Shown here piece by piece: positions 10,117-19,161 of a stretch of 64,000 nt of DNA (its first letter is position 1; every line of letters begins with the position of its first letter). Position numbers and translations under genes: made by a program. The DNA comes from Candidatus Saccharimonadota bacterium (lineage in GTDB: Bacteria; Patescibacteriota; Saccharimonadia; Saccharimonadales; Saccharimonadaceae). Under the pieces are notes generated by a model that made no database searches, was not told the origin of the DNA, and saw only the letters and a program-made list of their open reading frames with translations. The stretch is taken from contig WRHJ01000003.1 in NCBI GenBank assembly GCA_009783305.1, positions 62,001 through 126,000 of the forward strand, given 5' to 3'.

Positions 10117-10192
10117 GGTGGAGTATAAGAGACTCGAACTCTTGACCTCCTGCTTGCAAAGCAGGCGCTCTAGCCAACTGAGCTAATACCCC
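10116..10192 (-). tRNA. tRNA-Ala(TGC), CCA encoded
   Basis: Reverse strand GGGGTATTAGCTCAGTTGGCTAGAGCGCCTGC-TTTGCAA-GCAGG...ATACTCC-ACCA; G3:U70 present. Confidence 0.95.
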
Positions 10193-10202
10193 CGATATTA
10201 AA

Positions 10203-10237
10203 TGGTGGAGTGCAGACAGCAAGCTGTCTGACACCCC
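10203..10237 (-). other. tRNA-Ala acceptor-like minihelix at the start of the tRNA-Ala(TGC) leader
   Basis: Reverse strand GGGGTG-T-CAGACAG-CTTG-CTGTCTG-CACTCC-ACCA with a G:U at the third pair. Confidence 0.75.
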
Positions 10238-10242
10238 ACGAT

Positions 10243-10248
10243 ATTATA
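10243..10248 (-). promoter_or_regulatory. -10 box of tRNA-Ala(TGC)
   Basis: TATAAT on the reverse strand, 5 nt before the first G of the minihelix. Confidence 0.6.
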
Positions 10249-10260
10249 CCACGATAGGGG

Positions 10261-11157
10261 TTATTTTGAACCTAGCTTTTGCAGGAGCTTGAAGGTGGAA
10301 TAGCGTAATTTGCGGAGGGGGAGTTCCCAGGTACCGAGATATTTGGTGCGCTGGCCGCCAAATCCTAGTTTAAACGCCGTGAAGCCTTGCCAACTGCGGT
10401 AGCGAGGGTTGTTATCGTCTTCGGGCGCGATGCCGAACCAGTCAAACTTTTGATTGCCTCTGCGCTGAGCCTCTAGGAGGGCGAATAGTCCTAATCCGGT
10501 GGCGGGCGAGTCTTTGCGGAACTGGCTGAGGTTGGCAGCGTAGAGGTAGCTCATCATGCCTTCATGTTCAATCCAGACCACACTTGCGACACGTTGTCCG
10601 CTTAGTTTGGCGAACATTAGTCCAGCGTGGCCGCTAGGGAACAGGGAAGCGGCGAATTGGCGATAGTAGGCGTCGTCGTGTCCCTTGAGCTGCGTGCGCT
10701 GGACAGTGTCGTGCAGCATGTTGATGAAATCTTCGATGTCCTCTGGTTTGGTTGAGAGTTCGTATTCCACTCCCGCCTTTTCCAGTTTGCGCCAAGTGCG
10801 TCGGACGCCTTGGCTGACTGTTGCCATGATGGTCGGTTCGTCTGCTAGATCATTGATGATGGTTTCGACTGGGTTGACGTCGCGTTTTGCTTTATGGAAG
10901 CCCAATTTTTTGAGTTCTGTTGCGGTGATGTCGTCACGTGGTTCGATGCGGACGAAATCTACTTTTGCGCGTTGAGCTTCATCGGTGAGTGTTTTGAGGT
11001 TTTGCTTGAGATTGTTTGGTCCATAAGGGCAGAATAGCCGCGTTGAAAAGTGGCCTCTTTCCAGGACTGCTATGTAATTATCGTTTCCGTAGACTTTTCG
11101 TCCTAAGTTCTGCTGGAATTGTCCCCAACCAGTGCTCTGTAGAAAGCTTTTTACCAT
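10261..11157 (-). CDS. FemAB/MurM-family peptidoglycan bridge aminoacyltransferase-like
   Basis: WGQFQQNLGRKVY N-terminus, GVRRTWRKLEKAGVEYEL, duplicated GNAT architecture. Confidence 0.8.
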   Translation of the reverse strand: MVKSFLQSTGWGQFQQNLGRKVYGNDNYIAVLERGHFSTRLFCPYGPNNLKQNLKTLTDEAQRAKVDFVRIEPRDDITATELKKLGFHKAKRDVNPVETIINDLADEPTIMATVSQGVRRTWRKLEKAGVEYELSTKPEDIEDFINMLHDTVQRTQLKGHDDAYYRQFAASLFPSGHAGLMFAKLSGQRVASVVWIEHEGMMSYLYAANLSQFRKDSPATGLGLFALLEAQRRGNQKFDWFGIAPEDDNNPRYRSWQGFTAFKLGFGGQRTKYLGTWELPLRKLRYSTFKLLQKLGSK

Positions 11158-11171
11158 GCTATTATATTAAC

Positions 11172-12245
11172 ATGAGTGGCAAGTGGATGTTCGGCGAATT
11201 GACGAAGGCAGAGTGGGGGAAGTTTGAAGCAGCTTGGCCGGGTGCGCACTTTTTTCAGAGTGCTCAGAATATTGAGATGCGCGAGCTGATGGGGGATGAG
11301 AATTTTATGCTTGGGGTACGGGAGGGGAAGAAGATTGTGGCTGGTGGAGTACTGTTGGGGCGGCGGGGCGAGTTTTGGATAGCCTATGGACCGTTGATTG
11401 ACTGGGCGGATCGGTCATTGGTTGAGTTCTTTTTGAGTGGGTTGGTGGACTTTGCGCGGGCGAGGAACATGTTGAAGATTGAGGTTTTTCCAGATGTGCT
11501 GTTGAGTTTGCGCGATAGCAGGGGAGAGATTACGAAGGAGTGGAACTGGGATGGCCTGATGCGGATGTTTGCGGAGGCGGGTTTTCGTTATGAAGGCAAG
11601 ACTGTCAATATGGAGATGAAGGCGGGACGGTGGGCGTTCGTGAAGGATTTGTCTGGGATAAAGGACGTTGACGGGTTGCGAGCGACTTATCGTAAGACAC
11701 TGCGGGCAAGGTTGCGGCAAACTGAGGGTCAGGTGAAGATTGAGACATTGAAGCGTAGTGAGCTAGGCAAGTTGGTGGGGCTGATCGATGAATCGGATGC
11801 GCGGAACGGAATTAAAGGGCGCGAAATGGATTTTTATCGGGCGATGTTTGATGCTTATGGGCAGGACGTGGAATTTTTGATAGCGGTGAAGAGTGATGAT
11901 GGTACACCGATTGCGGGCGCGATTTTTGTGTACCACGGCAAGGAGGTGGCGTCGTTTTTGAGCGGGATGGATCGGCGATATCGCGATTTGAACGGGCGGG
12001 CGTGGCTACAGGATTATGTGATGCAGAAATGTTTGAGGAGGGGTATTGCTCGGGTGAACTTTTTCTGGATTGAGGGGAAATTTGAGAATAATCATCTGCT
12101 TGAATTTAAGAGCGGTTTTGGCGGCGGCGTGGTCGAGGAATATATTGGTGGTTTTATGAAGGTGTTGCGGCCAACGGGGTATTTTGGGAGGCGAGTAGCC
12201 AGGAAATCAAGGTCATTAATAAGGAGGATTCATGGGAAGGCCTAA
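11172..12245 (+). CDS. FemAB/MurM-family aminoacyltransferase-like, divergent from the previous gene
   Basis: ATG at 11172 (MSGKWMFGELTKAEWGKFEAAWPGAHFFQSAQNIEMRELMG); TYRKTLRARLRQTEGQVKIE. Supplied ORF starts earlier in antisense sequence. Confidence 0.78.
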   Translation: MSGKWMFGELTKAEWGKFEAAWPGAHFFQSAQNIEMRELMGDENFMLGVREGKKIVAGGVLLGRRGEFWIAYGPLIDWADRSLVEFFLSGLVDFARARNMLKIEVFPDVLLSLRDSRGEITKEWNWDGLMRMFAEAGFRYEGKTVNMEMKAGRWAFVKDLSGIKDVDGLRATYRKTLRARLRQTEGQVKIETLKRSELGKLVGLIDESDARNGIKGREMDFYRAMFDAYGQDVEFLIAVKSDDGTPIAGAIFVYHGKEVASFLSGMDRRYRDLNGRAWLQDYVMQKCLRRGIARVNFFWIEGKFENNHLLEFKSGFGGGVVEEYIGGFMKVLRPTGYFGRRVARKSRSLIRRIHGKA

Positions 12246-12710
12246 AAATAAAGAAGAGTTGATTGAGCAGGCGGAGGGGAATTTTGAGAAGTTGATGGAG
12301 TTGGTGGAAGAGAAGGTAGGCGAGCAATGTGTGGCGTGCAAGATTTAAATGCGCGGGATTTGTTGATGCATTTGCATGAGTGGCACGAGATGTTTTTGAG
12401 GTGGTATGAGGATAATATGAGTGGTAAGGATGTGCCGTTTCTGCCGGAGGGGTTTTCGTGGAAGATGACGCCAGAACTGAATAAGGAGTTTTGGAAGGGA
12501 TATCAGGGTGCGACTTTGGCGGAGGCGAAGGTATTGGTGCGGGAGAGCCATAAGAAAGTGATGGATATTGTGAGAAAGCATACAAATGAAGAGTTGTTTA
12601 CGAAAGGATATTACAAGTGGACGGGGACGACTTCGTTGGGGCAGTATTTGGTATCGGAGACGTCTAGCCATTATGATTGGGCGACAAAACTATTGAAGAA
12701 GCTTAAATAG
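12232..12710 (+). pseudogene. ClbS/DfsB-family four-helix-bundle protein, reading frame interrupted by an apparent 1 nt shift
   Basis: MGRPKNKEELIEQAEGNFEKLMELVEEKVGEQ in one frame; CGVQDLNARDLLMHLHEWHEMFLRWYEDNMSGK...YYKWTGTTSLGQYLVSETSSHYDWATKLLKKLK in the next. Span 479 nt. Confidence 0.7.
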
Positions 12711-12811
12711 TATTTTTCGCTAAGATCTCGGTCGCCAAGAAAAACTGGCTTACGGGCAGGTTTTTCTTGGGATTCGATAAGTCGCTCAAAATACCATTTA
12801 AGCTTCTTCAA
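12693..12811. repeat. Palindromic element copy 1 with shared core 12730-12776
   Basis: Outer arms TTGAAGAAGCTTAAAT (12693-12708) and ATTTAAGCTTCTTCAA (12796-12811); core GGTCGCCAAGAAAAACTG...GCAGGTTTTTCTTGGGATTCG. Confidence 0.85.
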
Positions 12812-12826
12812 CATTGCGCGACATCA

Positions 12827-12862
12827 AAAAATAAGTGCCGAAACGGCAGCTTATTTGTTTAA
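12827..12862. terminator. Terminator-like hairpin
   Basis: AAAATAAGTGCCGAAACGGCAGCTTATTTGTTT. Confidence 0.65.
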
Positions 12863-13000
12863 GAGTTCTCGCACTACTCTTAAGTTGTATCTATAGTATA
12901 TCATGCGGTGGGTAATGTCAAGAGTGGTTGTGGGGAAAAGTTTATGGTTTTGCACGTAGTGGCGTTCGGGTATTAAAACATATTTTTTAGCAAAAACATA

Positions 13001-13029
13001 TTGACAAAACGTAAGCGATGTGATAAAAT
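13001..13029 (+). promoter_or_regulatory. Sigma70-type promoter
   Basis: TTGACA-N17-TAAAAT. Confidence 0.75.
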
Positions 13030-13118
13030 GCTTTGTAACACCTGAGAAGGCGATAGTTTTTGCCTGCTTATGGGAGTAGAAAATATAAGAATATTGGTGG
13101 GCAGAATGGAGTTTCAGA

Positions 13119-13322
13119 ATGGCTGGAACAAAAGCTGGCGGTCGTAAGGCTGCTGCAACCAATAAAGCCAAATACGGTCGTGATTTTTACGCCGAGATTG
13201 GTCGTAAAGGTGGTAAAAATGGTCATACTGGCGGATTTGCTGCTAACCCTGCACTTGCTAAGATTGCTGGTGCTAAAGGTGGTCGTATTTCTCGACGCGG
13301 TAAAGCCAAGAAAACTGCTTAA
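13119..13322 (+). CDS. KGG/Con-10-type general stress protein
   Basis: AEIGRKGGKNGHTGGFAANPALAKIAGAKGGRISRRG repeats. Confidence 0.85.
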   Translation: MAGTKAGGRKAAATNKAKYGRDFYAEIGRKGGKNGHTGGFAANPALAKIAGAKGGRISRRGKAKKTA

Positions 13323-13336
13323 ATAGTTTATCTTGA

Positions 13337-13370
13337 AAAAAGTAGCCCTCTCGGGGCTATTTTTTTGTTT
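13337..13370 (+). terminator. Rho-independent terminator
   Basis: AGTAGCCCTCTCGGGGCTATTTTTTTG. Confidence 0.8.
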
Positions 13371-13786
13371 TAAGATTGGCAGGCGGGGCAGTGGTAGGTG
13401 CCGGTTTTGTCTTGGTAGCGAGTGAGCTGGCAGGTAGGGCAAAGGGATTTTTTGTGGAGCCAGTCACGGTAGGTGTCGAGGTGATCTTGCGCAAAATCCT
13501 CATCCCAATCTATGTTGTATTTTTTGCAAAGTTCTTGAGTTTTTTGCCAGGTGGAAGATTCGATTTTGAGGCGCTGGATGTCTAAATTATAGTTCTTATG
13601 CTGCAACAGGCCATGAGCGAGCTCGTGGAGCGTGAGAAGGGCATGATTTGGGCAGGGTGGACCTATGAAAATTGTCTTGGGGGGACGGAATAAAAATTTT
13701 TTGCCATGGCGAAAAATCAGATTGGGGTAATCGAGGGATAGTTTATCGAGCAGCGAGTTGACGCTGGGCGTAGAGGTAGCAGCCAT
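13370..13786 (-). CDS. HExxH metallopeptidase-like protein with C-terminal zinc ribbon
   Basis: LTLHELAHGLLQH and CPTC...CPAC; start (MAATSTPSV) uncertain. Confidence 0.65.
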   Translation of the reverse strand: MAATSTPSVNSLLDKLSLDYPNLIFRHGKKFLFRPPKTIFIGPPCPNHALLTLHELAHGLLQHKNYNLDIQRLKIESSTWQKTQELCKKYNIDWDEDFAQDHLDTYRDWLHKKSLCPTCQLTRYQDKTGTYHCPACQS

Positions 13787-14546
13787 GGAGGACAGACTCG
13801 TTTTTATATTTTGCGACCAGGAGTTTGGGCATGGTAACACCGGTGGGCAGGGCGACGGAAAGCTGTTTTTCGAGGGGTTGGTAGTATTTTTTGAGTTCTA
13901 AGCCAAGCGGGCCGCCGAAGATGATACGATCGGGATGGATGTTGGCGATGATTGGGCGGAGTCCGGTGGCAATGCGGCAGGAGATTTCGACCCAGTCGCT
14001 TTTCTTTTTGATCTGTTCGGTCATTTTGCCGAAGTGGTCGAGGATGGCTTTAGCAGAGGCAAAATCTTCCCACTCGACAGATTCGCCGTTGAAGTCGTAC
14101 TTATCGTGGCCAGGTTCGAAGTGTTGGATGGAAGGGTCGATGACGCCGCCCTTGATGACGCTGCCACCGATACCGGTAGAGAAGGTGAGGTAAACAGAGA
14201 GGCCGGGGAGGTTTTCGGCTTCGGCGATGCCGGCAAGATTGGCGTCGTTTTCGAGGAAGACGGGCACATTGAAGAGTTTTTCGAGTTTAGTGCCGAGGTC
14301 AAAATTGGTCCAGGGCAGGTTGCCGAGCCATAAGATTTGATTGTCCTGTACGGGGCCAGGGATAGCAACTGAGATAACTTTGAGGTCTTCTAGGGAGAAA
14401 TTAGCGCGAATTGTGGAGACGAGAGTTTGGAAGAAGTCGTCTTGGTCGCTGGGGGTGGCAAAGCGAACAGAGTGGAGGACGCGACGACGATCATTTATGA
14501 GGGCAGCAAGGGTTTTGGTGCCACCGATATCGATACATAGATACAT
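13743..14546 (-). CDS. ROK-family sugar kinase/regulator
   Basis: MYLCIDIGGTKTLAALI, VFLENDANLAGIAEA, STGIGGSVIKGG. Confidence 0.88.
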   Translation of the reverse strand: MYLCIDIGGTKTLAALINDRRRVLHSVRFATPSDQDDFFQTLVSTIRANFSLEDLKVISVAIPGPVQDNQILWLGNLPWTNFDLGTKLEKLFNVPVFLENDANLAGIAEAENLPGLSVYLTFSTGIGGSVIKGGVIDPSIQHFEPGHDKYDFNGESVEWEDFASAKAILDHFGKMTEQIKKKSDWVEISCRIATGLRPIIANIHPDRIIFGGPLGLELKKYYQPLEKQLSVALPTGVTMPKLLVAKYKNESVLHGCYLYAQRQLAAR

Positions 14547-14606
14547 GGTTTTAGTATAGCATTTGTCAGGGTGAGGTGTTATATTGGAATTAATAAAAGG
14601 AGTCAC

Positions 14607-14945
14607 ATGGAGAAAACTAACTTCAAAAAATGGGGTTGGTGGGCATTAGGGGGAGTGGTGGCAATAGTAGTAATTGCGGTTGTAGTCGCAATAGTGGGGT
14701 CAGGACCGGAACCGACGACAGATGAGCCGGAAGGTGATGGACAAACCGGAATTGTCGACGAAAAGCCGTCGGAAGAACCGGAGAAGCCAGGAGAGGTGGC
14801 AGTGGAAGATCCGGGAACTTTACCGCAGAGCGGTCCAGTTGAAGATGGCATGCTTGGCTTGTTGTTGGCCGGCGTGTTTGCCTACGTGGTAGGTTTGGCG
14901 TTGAGCAGCGTGCGCAGAGCGGCGAAGTTGGAAAAGAAAGCTTAA
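14607..14945 (+). CDS. Membrane/surface protein with LPxSG-like sorting motif
   Basis: N-terminal TM, acidic Pro/Glu linker, LPQSGP-hydrophobic-basic C-terminus. Confidence 0.65.
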   Translation: MEKTNFKKWGWWALGGVVAIVVIAVVVAIVGSGPEPTTDEPEGDGQTGIVDEKPSEEPEKPGEVAVEDPGTLPQSGPVEDGMLGLLLAGVFAYVVGLALSSVRRAAKLEKKA

Positions 14946-15054
14946 AACTTTACTTTTAGGTGCTCTTGGGGTAGAATGGGGGTAGTTTTGGGGTTGCTCA
15001 CGGAATATTGAGTAATTGATGTTCTATGAGCGGCTCCAAGGAAGGAAAATAGAT

Positions 15055-16134
15055 ATGGCGAAAGATGCCAAGTTGACTATGGACGAATTGTTGGCGGCTG
15101 CCGACGAAAAACCTGTGGTTTTGGGGGATACGATAGAGGGGACTGTGCTGTCTGTAAGGAAGCATGAGATTTTGATTGACCTGGGGGCGAGGGGAGTGGG
15201 GATGGTGCCGAGGCGCGAGGTGGCGTTTGGGCGACAGCTGAACGAGGGGGATAGCGTGTCGGCAAGTGTGGTGGATACTGAGATGGATGACGGCATGGTG
15301 CTGTTGTCTTTGCGCAAGGCTGTGAAGGATAAGGGCTGGGATGAGATTATCGCGAAGCTAGAAGCGAGCGAGACCGTTGATATCACACCGTTTGATGCTA
15401 ATAGGGGCGGGTTATTGGTGGAATATGATGGAATTCGCGGTTTTCTGCCAGTTTCACAATTGTCGGCGGAGCATTATCCGCGCGTGGGTGGTTCGGATAA
15501 AGAAGAAATTTTACAGAGGTTAAATGGTTTGGTGGGGAAACCGATTCGAGTACGAATTTTGGATGCGGATAAGAAAACGAACAAATTAATTTTCTCTGAG
15601 AAAGAGGCAATTAAGGATGGTCTGGTGGAGCGATTCTCGAAATTGGCGGTTGGCGATACCGTAAAGGGTGTCGTGACCGGTGTGGTGGATTTTGGGGTAT
15701 TTGTGAACGTAGAAGGTATTGAAGGGCTGATTCATATCTCGGAGATTTCTTGGGAACGCGTGAATAGCCCGAGCGACTATGTGAAAGTGGGCGATATTGT
15801 GGAAGCGAAGATTATTGCGATTGACAAAGATCGCTTGAGTTTGTCGATGAAGCAATTGCAGGAAGATCCGTGGTTGAACGAGGTTGAACAGTTTAGCAAG
15901 GGTGATAAGGTTGAGGGGACGGTGACCAGGATTACGCCATTTGGCGCGTTTGTACAGATTTCACCAGCAGTGGAAGCCTTGGTGCATGTTTCTGAACTGG
16001 GCGAAGGAAGTGATGTAGACCCAGAGAAGATATTTACTTTAAATGAACGCAAGGAGTTTAAAGTTTTGGATGTAGATAAGGAAGGGCGCAAAATCAGCCT
16101 GAGCTTTGCGGGGAAAAAGAAGAGTAAGAAGTAA
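15055..16134 (+). CDS. rpsA: 30S ribosomal protein S1 (four S1 domains)
   Basis: GDTIEGTVLSVRKHEILIDLG; GVVDFGVFVNVEGIEGLIHISEISWERV; GTVTRITPFGAFVQ. Confidence 0.92.
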   Translation: MAKDAKLTMDELLAAADEKPVVLGDTIEGTVLSVRKHEILIDLGARGVGMVPRREVAFGRQLNEGDSVSASVVDTEMDDGMVLLSLRKAVKDKGWDEIIAKLEASETVDITPFDANRGGLLVEYDGIRGFLPVSQLSAEHYPRVGGSDKEEILQRLNGLVGKPIRVRILDADKKTNKLIFSEKEAIKDGLVERFSKLAVGDTVKGVVTGVVDFGVFVNVEGIEGLIHISEISWERVNSPSDYVKVGDIVEAKIIAIDKDRLSLSMKQLQEDPWLNEVEQFSKGDKVEGTVTRITPFGAFVQISPAVEALVHVSELGEGSDVDPEKIFTLNERKEFKVLDVDKEGRKISLSFAGKKKSKK

Positions 16135-16158
16135 AGTAACGACCGAAAGGAGTTAGAG

Positions 16159-17928
16159 ATGGAAGAGAAAGTAATAAGAATTTCTGGCTCCATTACGGTT
16201 GATGAGTTGGCAAAAGCGCTGGGTTTGCCGGTGACGCAGTTGATTGGCGAGCTGTTTAAAAATGGCATTATGGCCACGATTAACCAGCGGTTGGACTTTG
16301 AGACTGCTTCGATTATGGTGGAAGAGCTGGGGATGAAAAATGTGCGATTTGAGAGGAAAGAAAATTCGGCGAAATTGCCGGGCTTGAATCGGGAATTGTC
16401 AGCGGATGCGGAAGTGCGACCGCCGGTGGTGGCAGTGATGGGGCACGTAGATCATGGCAAGACAACGTTACTCGATACTTTATTGAAGAAGAAAACAGTT
16501 GAAGGGGAAGCGGGGGGAATTACGCAGCATATTTCGGCGTATCAGATGGAATACGAGGGGAGGAAGATTACGTTTTTGGATACTCCGGGACATGAGGCGT
16601 TTGCAGCGATTCGGCAACACGGGGCGATGCTGACGGATATCGTGGTAATTGTGGTGGCGGTGGACGATGGCGTGAAACCACAAACAAAAGAGGCGATTAA
16701 ATTTGCAGAGGCGGCGAACGCAAAAATTATTGTAGCGTTGAATAAAATTGACAAGCCGGGGGCAAATATTGATCAGACGAAGGCGCAGTTGGCAACCGAA
16801 TTTAATTTGAATCCGGAGGAGTGGGGCGGGGATACGGTTATGGTGCCGGTGAGCGCGAAGATGAATCAGAATCTGGATAAATTATTGGACATGATTTTGT
16901 TGGTGGCAGACATGGATGAGCTGAAGGCGGACCGGAAGATTCCAGCGGAAGGCTTAGTAATCGAGAGCCACATGGAGACCGGCAAGGGTGCAACGGTGAA
17001 TTTATTGGTGACAGGCGGAGAGCTGAAGGTTGGGGAATTTATCGTGGCGGGAAGTACTTGGGGGAAGGTGCGGACAATGTTGGATTGGCGAGGCAAGCCG
17101 AAAGGTAAAGCAGGTCCATCGACGCCGGTGGTGGTAACTGGCTTTAAGGATTTGCCGAAGTTTGGTGATAAGTTTGAAGAATTTACAGATGAGAAGTCGG
17201 CGAGGCGAGCGGCTCTGCTAAATGCACAGAGTGTAGCGGGCGACAGTGCTTCGGCAAACGTGACGTCGGCGGATTTGCTACGCATGATGAATACGGCGGA
17301 CAATTCGAAGGTGTTTAACGTGATTGTGAAGGGGGATGTGCTGGGTTCGGTGACGAGCGTAGTGGATTCTCTGCGGATGATTGATACGGGCGGAGAAATA
17401 ACTCTGAATATTGTGTCAACGGGCGTGGGGGCGATTACAGAAAATGACGTATACTTGTCGGTAGGCGAGAATACCGTGATTTACGGTTTTAACGTGGATT
17501 GTCCGAACGCGATTGCGCGGTTAGCAGAGCGAGATGGGGTGAAGGTAAAGATATTCAAGGTGATTTACGAATTATTGGATGATGCGAAGCAGGAGATGGA
17601 AGCGATGTTGGAAGGCGAGGTGGTAGAGACAGCGACTGGCAGTATGACTTTGAAGGGTGTATTTAGGACGGAGAAAACGGAGATTATCGCGGGGGGCGAA
17701 GTGACGTCGGGACGGGTGTCGCCGGGACAAAAAGGCCGAGTTTATCGGAAGAAGGAGTTGTTGGGTGAGGTGGATGTGACAAATACGCAGGCTGGAAAGG
17801 TGGATGTGTCGGGATTGATGGAAGGTGAAACGGGCGGGATTTCGCTGAAGACCGATAAGAAAATGTTGCTGCAAATTGGTGACAGACTAGAATTCTTTAC
17901 GCGCGAGATTAAGAAAAAGACGCTGTAA
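16159..17928 (+). CDS. infB: Translation initiation factor IF-2
   Basis: [37 protein letters not shown]. Confidence 0.97.
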   Translation: MEEKVIRISGSITVDELAKALGLPVTQLIGELFKNGIMATINQRLDFETASIMVEELGMKNVRFERKENSAKLPGLNRELSADAEVRPPVVAVMGHVDHGKTTLLDTLLKKKTVEGEAGGITQHISAYQMEYEGRKITFLDTPGHEAFAAIRQHGAMLTDIVVIVVAVDDGVKPQTKEAIKFAEAANAKIIVALNKIDKPGANIDQTKAQLATEFNLNPEEWGGDTVMVPVSAKMNQNLDKLLDMILLVADMDELKADRKIPAEGLVIESHMETGKGATVNLLVTGGELKVGEFIVAGSTWGKVRTMLDWRGKPKGKAGPSTPVVVTGFKDLPKFGDKFEEFTDEKSARRAALLNAQSVAGDSASANVTSADLLRMMNTADNSKVFNVIVKGDVLGSVTSVVDSLRMIDTGGEITLNIVSTGVGAITENDVYLSVGENTVIYGFNVDCPNAIARLAERDGVKVKIFKVIYELLDDAKQEMEAMLEGEVVETATGSMTLKGVFRTEKTEIIAGGEVTSGRVSPGQKGRVYRKKELLGEVDVTNTQAGKVDVSGLMEGETGGISLKTDKKMLLQIGDRLEFFTREIKKKTL

Positions 17929-17981
17929 AATTTACAGAATATCTTAATTTGTGTTAAACTAGCGGAAAGGAGATAATGCTT

Positions 17982-18290
17982 ATGTTTGAATTAGATAGAA
18001 CTTTTCTGGAGGGGTTAGGGGTTGATGATATGCCAGAGGCTGAGATGAAGGCGTTTTTGGAGCATTTGCAAGAAGAAATGGAAGTGCGCGTGGGCGAGAG
18101 GATGAGTGAGGGGATGACTGAGGCGCAAATAGAAGAGTTTGAAAAGATTATTGATGGCGAAGGCGAGGATGGAGATATGAGTGATAGCGCAGCTTGGCTA
18201 GAAAAAAATTGCCCGCAGTATAAGAGTATTGTGCAGGACGTGATGGCGGAGCTGAAGGAAGAGATTAGGGCGGGGAAAGATCGAATTTAG
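17982..18290 (+). CDS. Small acidic protein, DUF5663-like
   Basis: ELDRTFLEGLGVDDMPEAEMKAFLEHLQEEMEVRVGERMSEGMTEAQIEEFE. Confidence 0.7.
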   Translation: MFELDRTFLEGLGVDDMPEAEMKAFLEHLQEEMEVRVGERMSEGMTEAQIEEFEKIIDGEGEDGDMSDSAAWLEKNCPQYKSIVQDVMAELKEEIRAGKDRI

Positions 18291-18291
18291 G

Positions 18292-19161
18292 TTATTTTTG
18301 GTGGCCGTTGAGGAAAGCTTCAGCGGTCATTTTTTTGGAGTTTTCGGGGATGAGTTGATCGATAATGAGGTAATTGCCATCGGCGCATTTTGGGTCGATG
18401 GAAGTTTTTGGTTGGGGAGCGACGTGGGAAGCAGTAATGACACAGGGGGTGTTGAGTAGTGTGAGCTTAGATTTGGGAAAGTCGATGAAGGCGCGAACTT
18501 GGCGCTCTAGTTCTGCGGCAGTTTTGGTGTTAGGGTCAAGCTGGCTGTCGGCTTTGTTGAGTCGGCGGGAATAAGTAGCTTGTTCAGGGTTGGACTGAGG
18601 ATAGGGTGTAACCTGGCCGTCTAGATAGAGCGGGATATATTTGGCGAGGAGCTGATTGCTGAGATTGATAAGTTTTTGGGTGAGCGATGGGGTGGTATCA
18701 GCAGGGTCAATGTTGATAGGTTCTTGGGAAATGAGTTGTCCGGTGTCGAGTTCAGGCTCTACTAGCATGAGGCTGACACCGGTGGCGGGTTGACCGCTGA
18801 GAATTGAAAAGGTGATGGGATCGGCGCCGCGCCACTCTGGGAGTAGGCTGAAATGGCTATTGATGATACCGAGTTCAAAACTTTTGATGACTCTCGATGA
18901 TACGATGACGCCGTAGTCGACGATAATGCCGAGGCGGCTGTTGAAATTTGCGGCGTCGAAGAGTTGATCGAGTTCGAGTTTGGTATTGGCAAATGCTAGC
19001 GGCAAGTTGTTGGCGGCGGCTAGCTCTTCGACCGGCACGATGCCTTTGTGGCGAGGGTTGCGCGGTTTGGTGATGACTTGCTCGATTTCGAAGTGGCCCA
19101 TTAGTGATTTTAGAGATGCGGCGGCGACTGGGCCAGTGCCGAAGAAGACAACTTTATTCAT
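18292..19161 (-). CDS. fmt: Methionyl-tRNA formyltransferase
   Basis: MNKVVFFGTGPVAAASLKSL, INSHFSLLPEWRGADPI motifs. Confidence 0.92.
   Translation of the reverse strand: MNKVVFFGTGPVAAASLKSLMGHFEIEQVITKPRNPRHKGIVPVEELAAANNLPLAFANTKLELDQLFDAANFNSRLGIIVDYGVIVSSRVIKSFELGIINSHFSLLPEWRGADPITFSILSGQPATGVSLMLVEPELDTGQLISQEPINIDPADTTPSLTQKLINLSNQLLAKYIPLYLDGQVTPYPQSNPEQATYSRRLNKADSQLDPNTKTAAELERQVRAFIDFPKSKLTLLNTPCVITASHVAPQPKTSIDPKCADGNYLIIDQLIPENSKKMTAEAFLNGHQK

Noticed and set aside
12851-13171. Minus-strand ORF 12851..13171
   Set aside because: Covers a promoter and the 5' part of the KGG gene; composition not protein-like.
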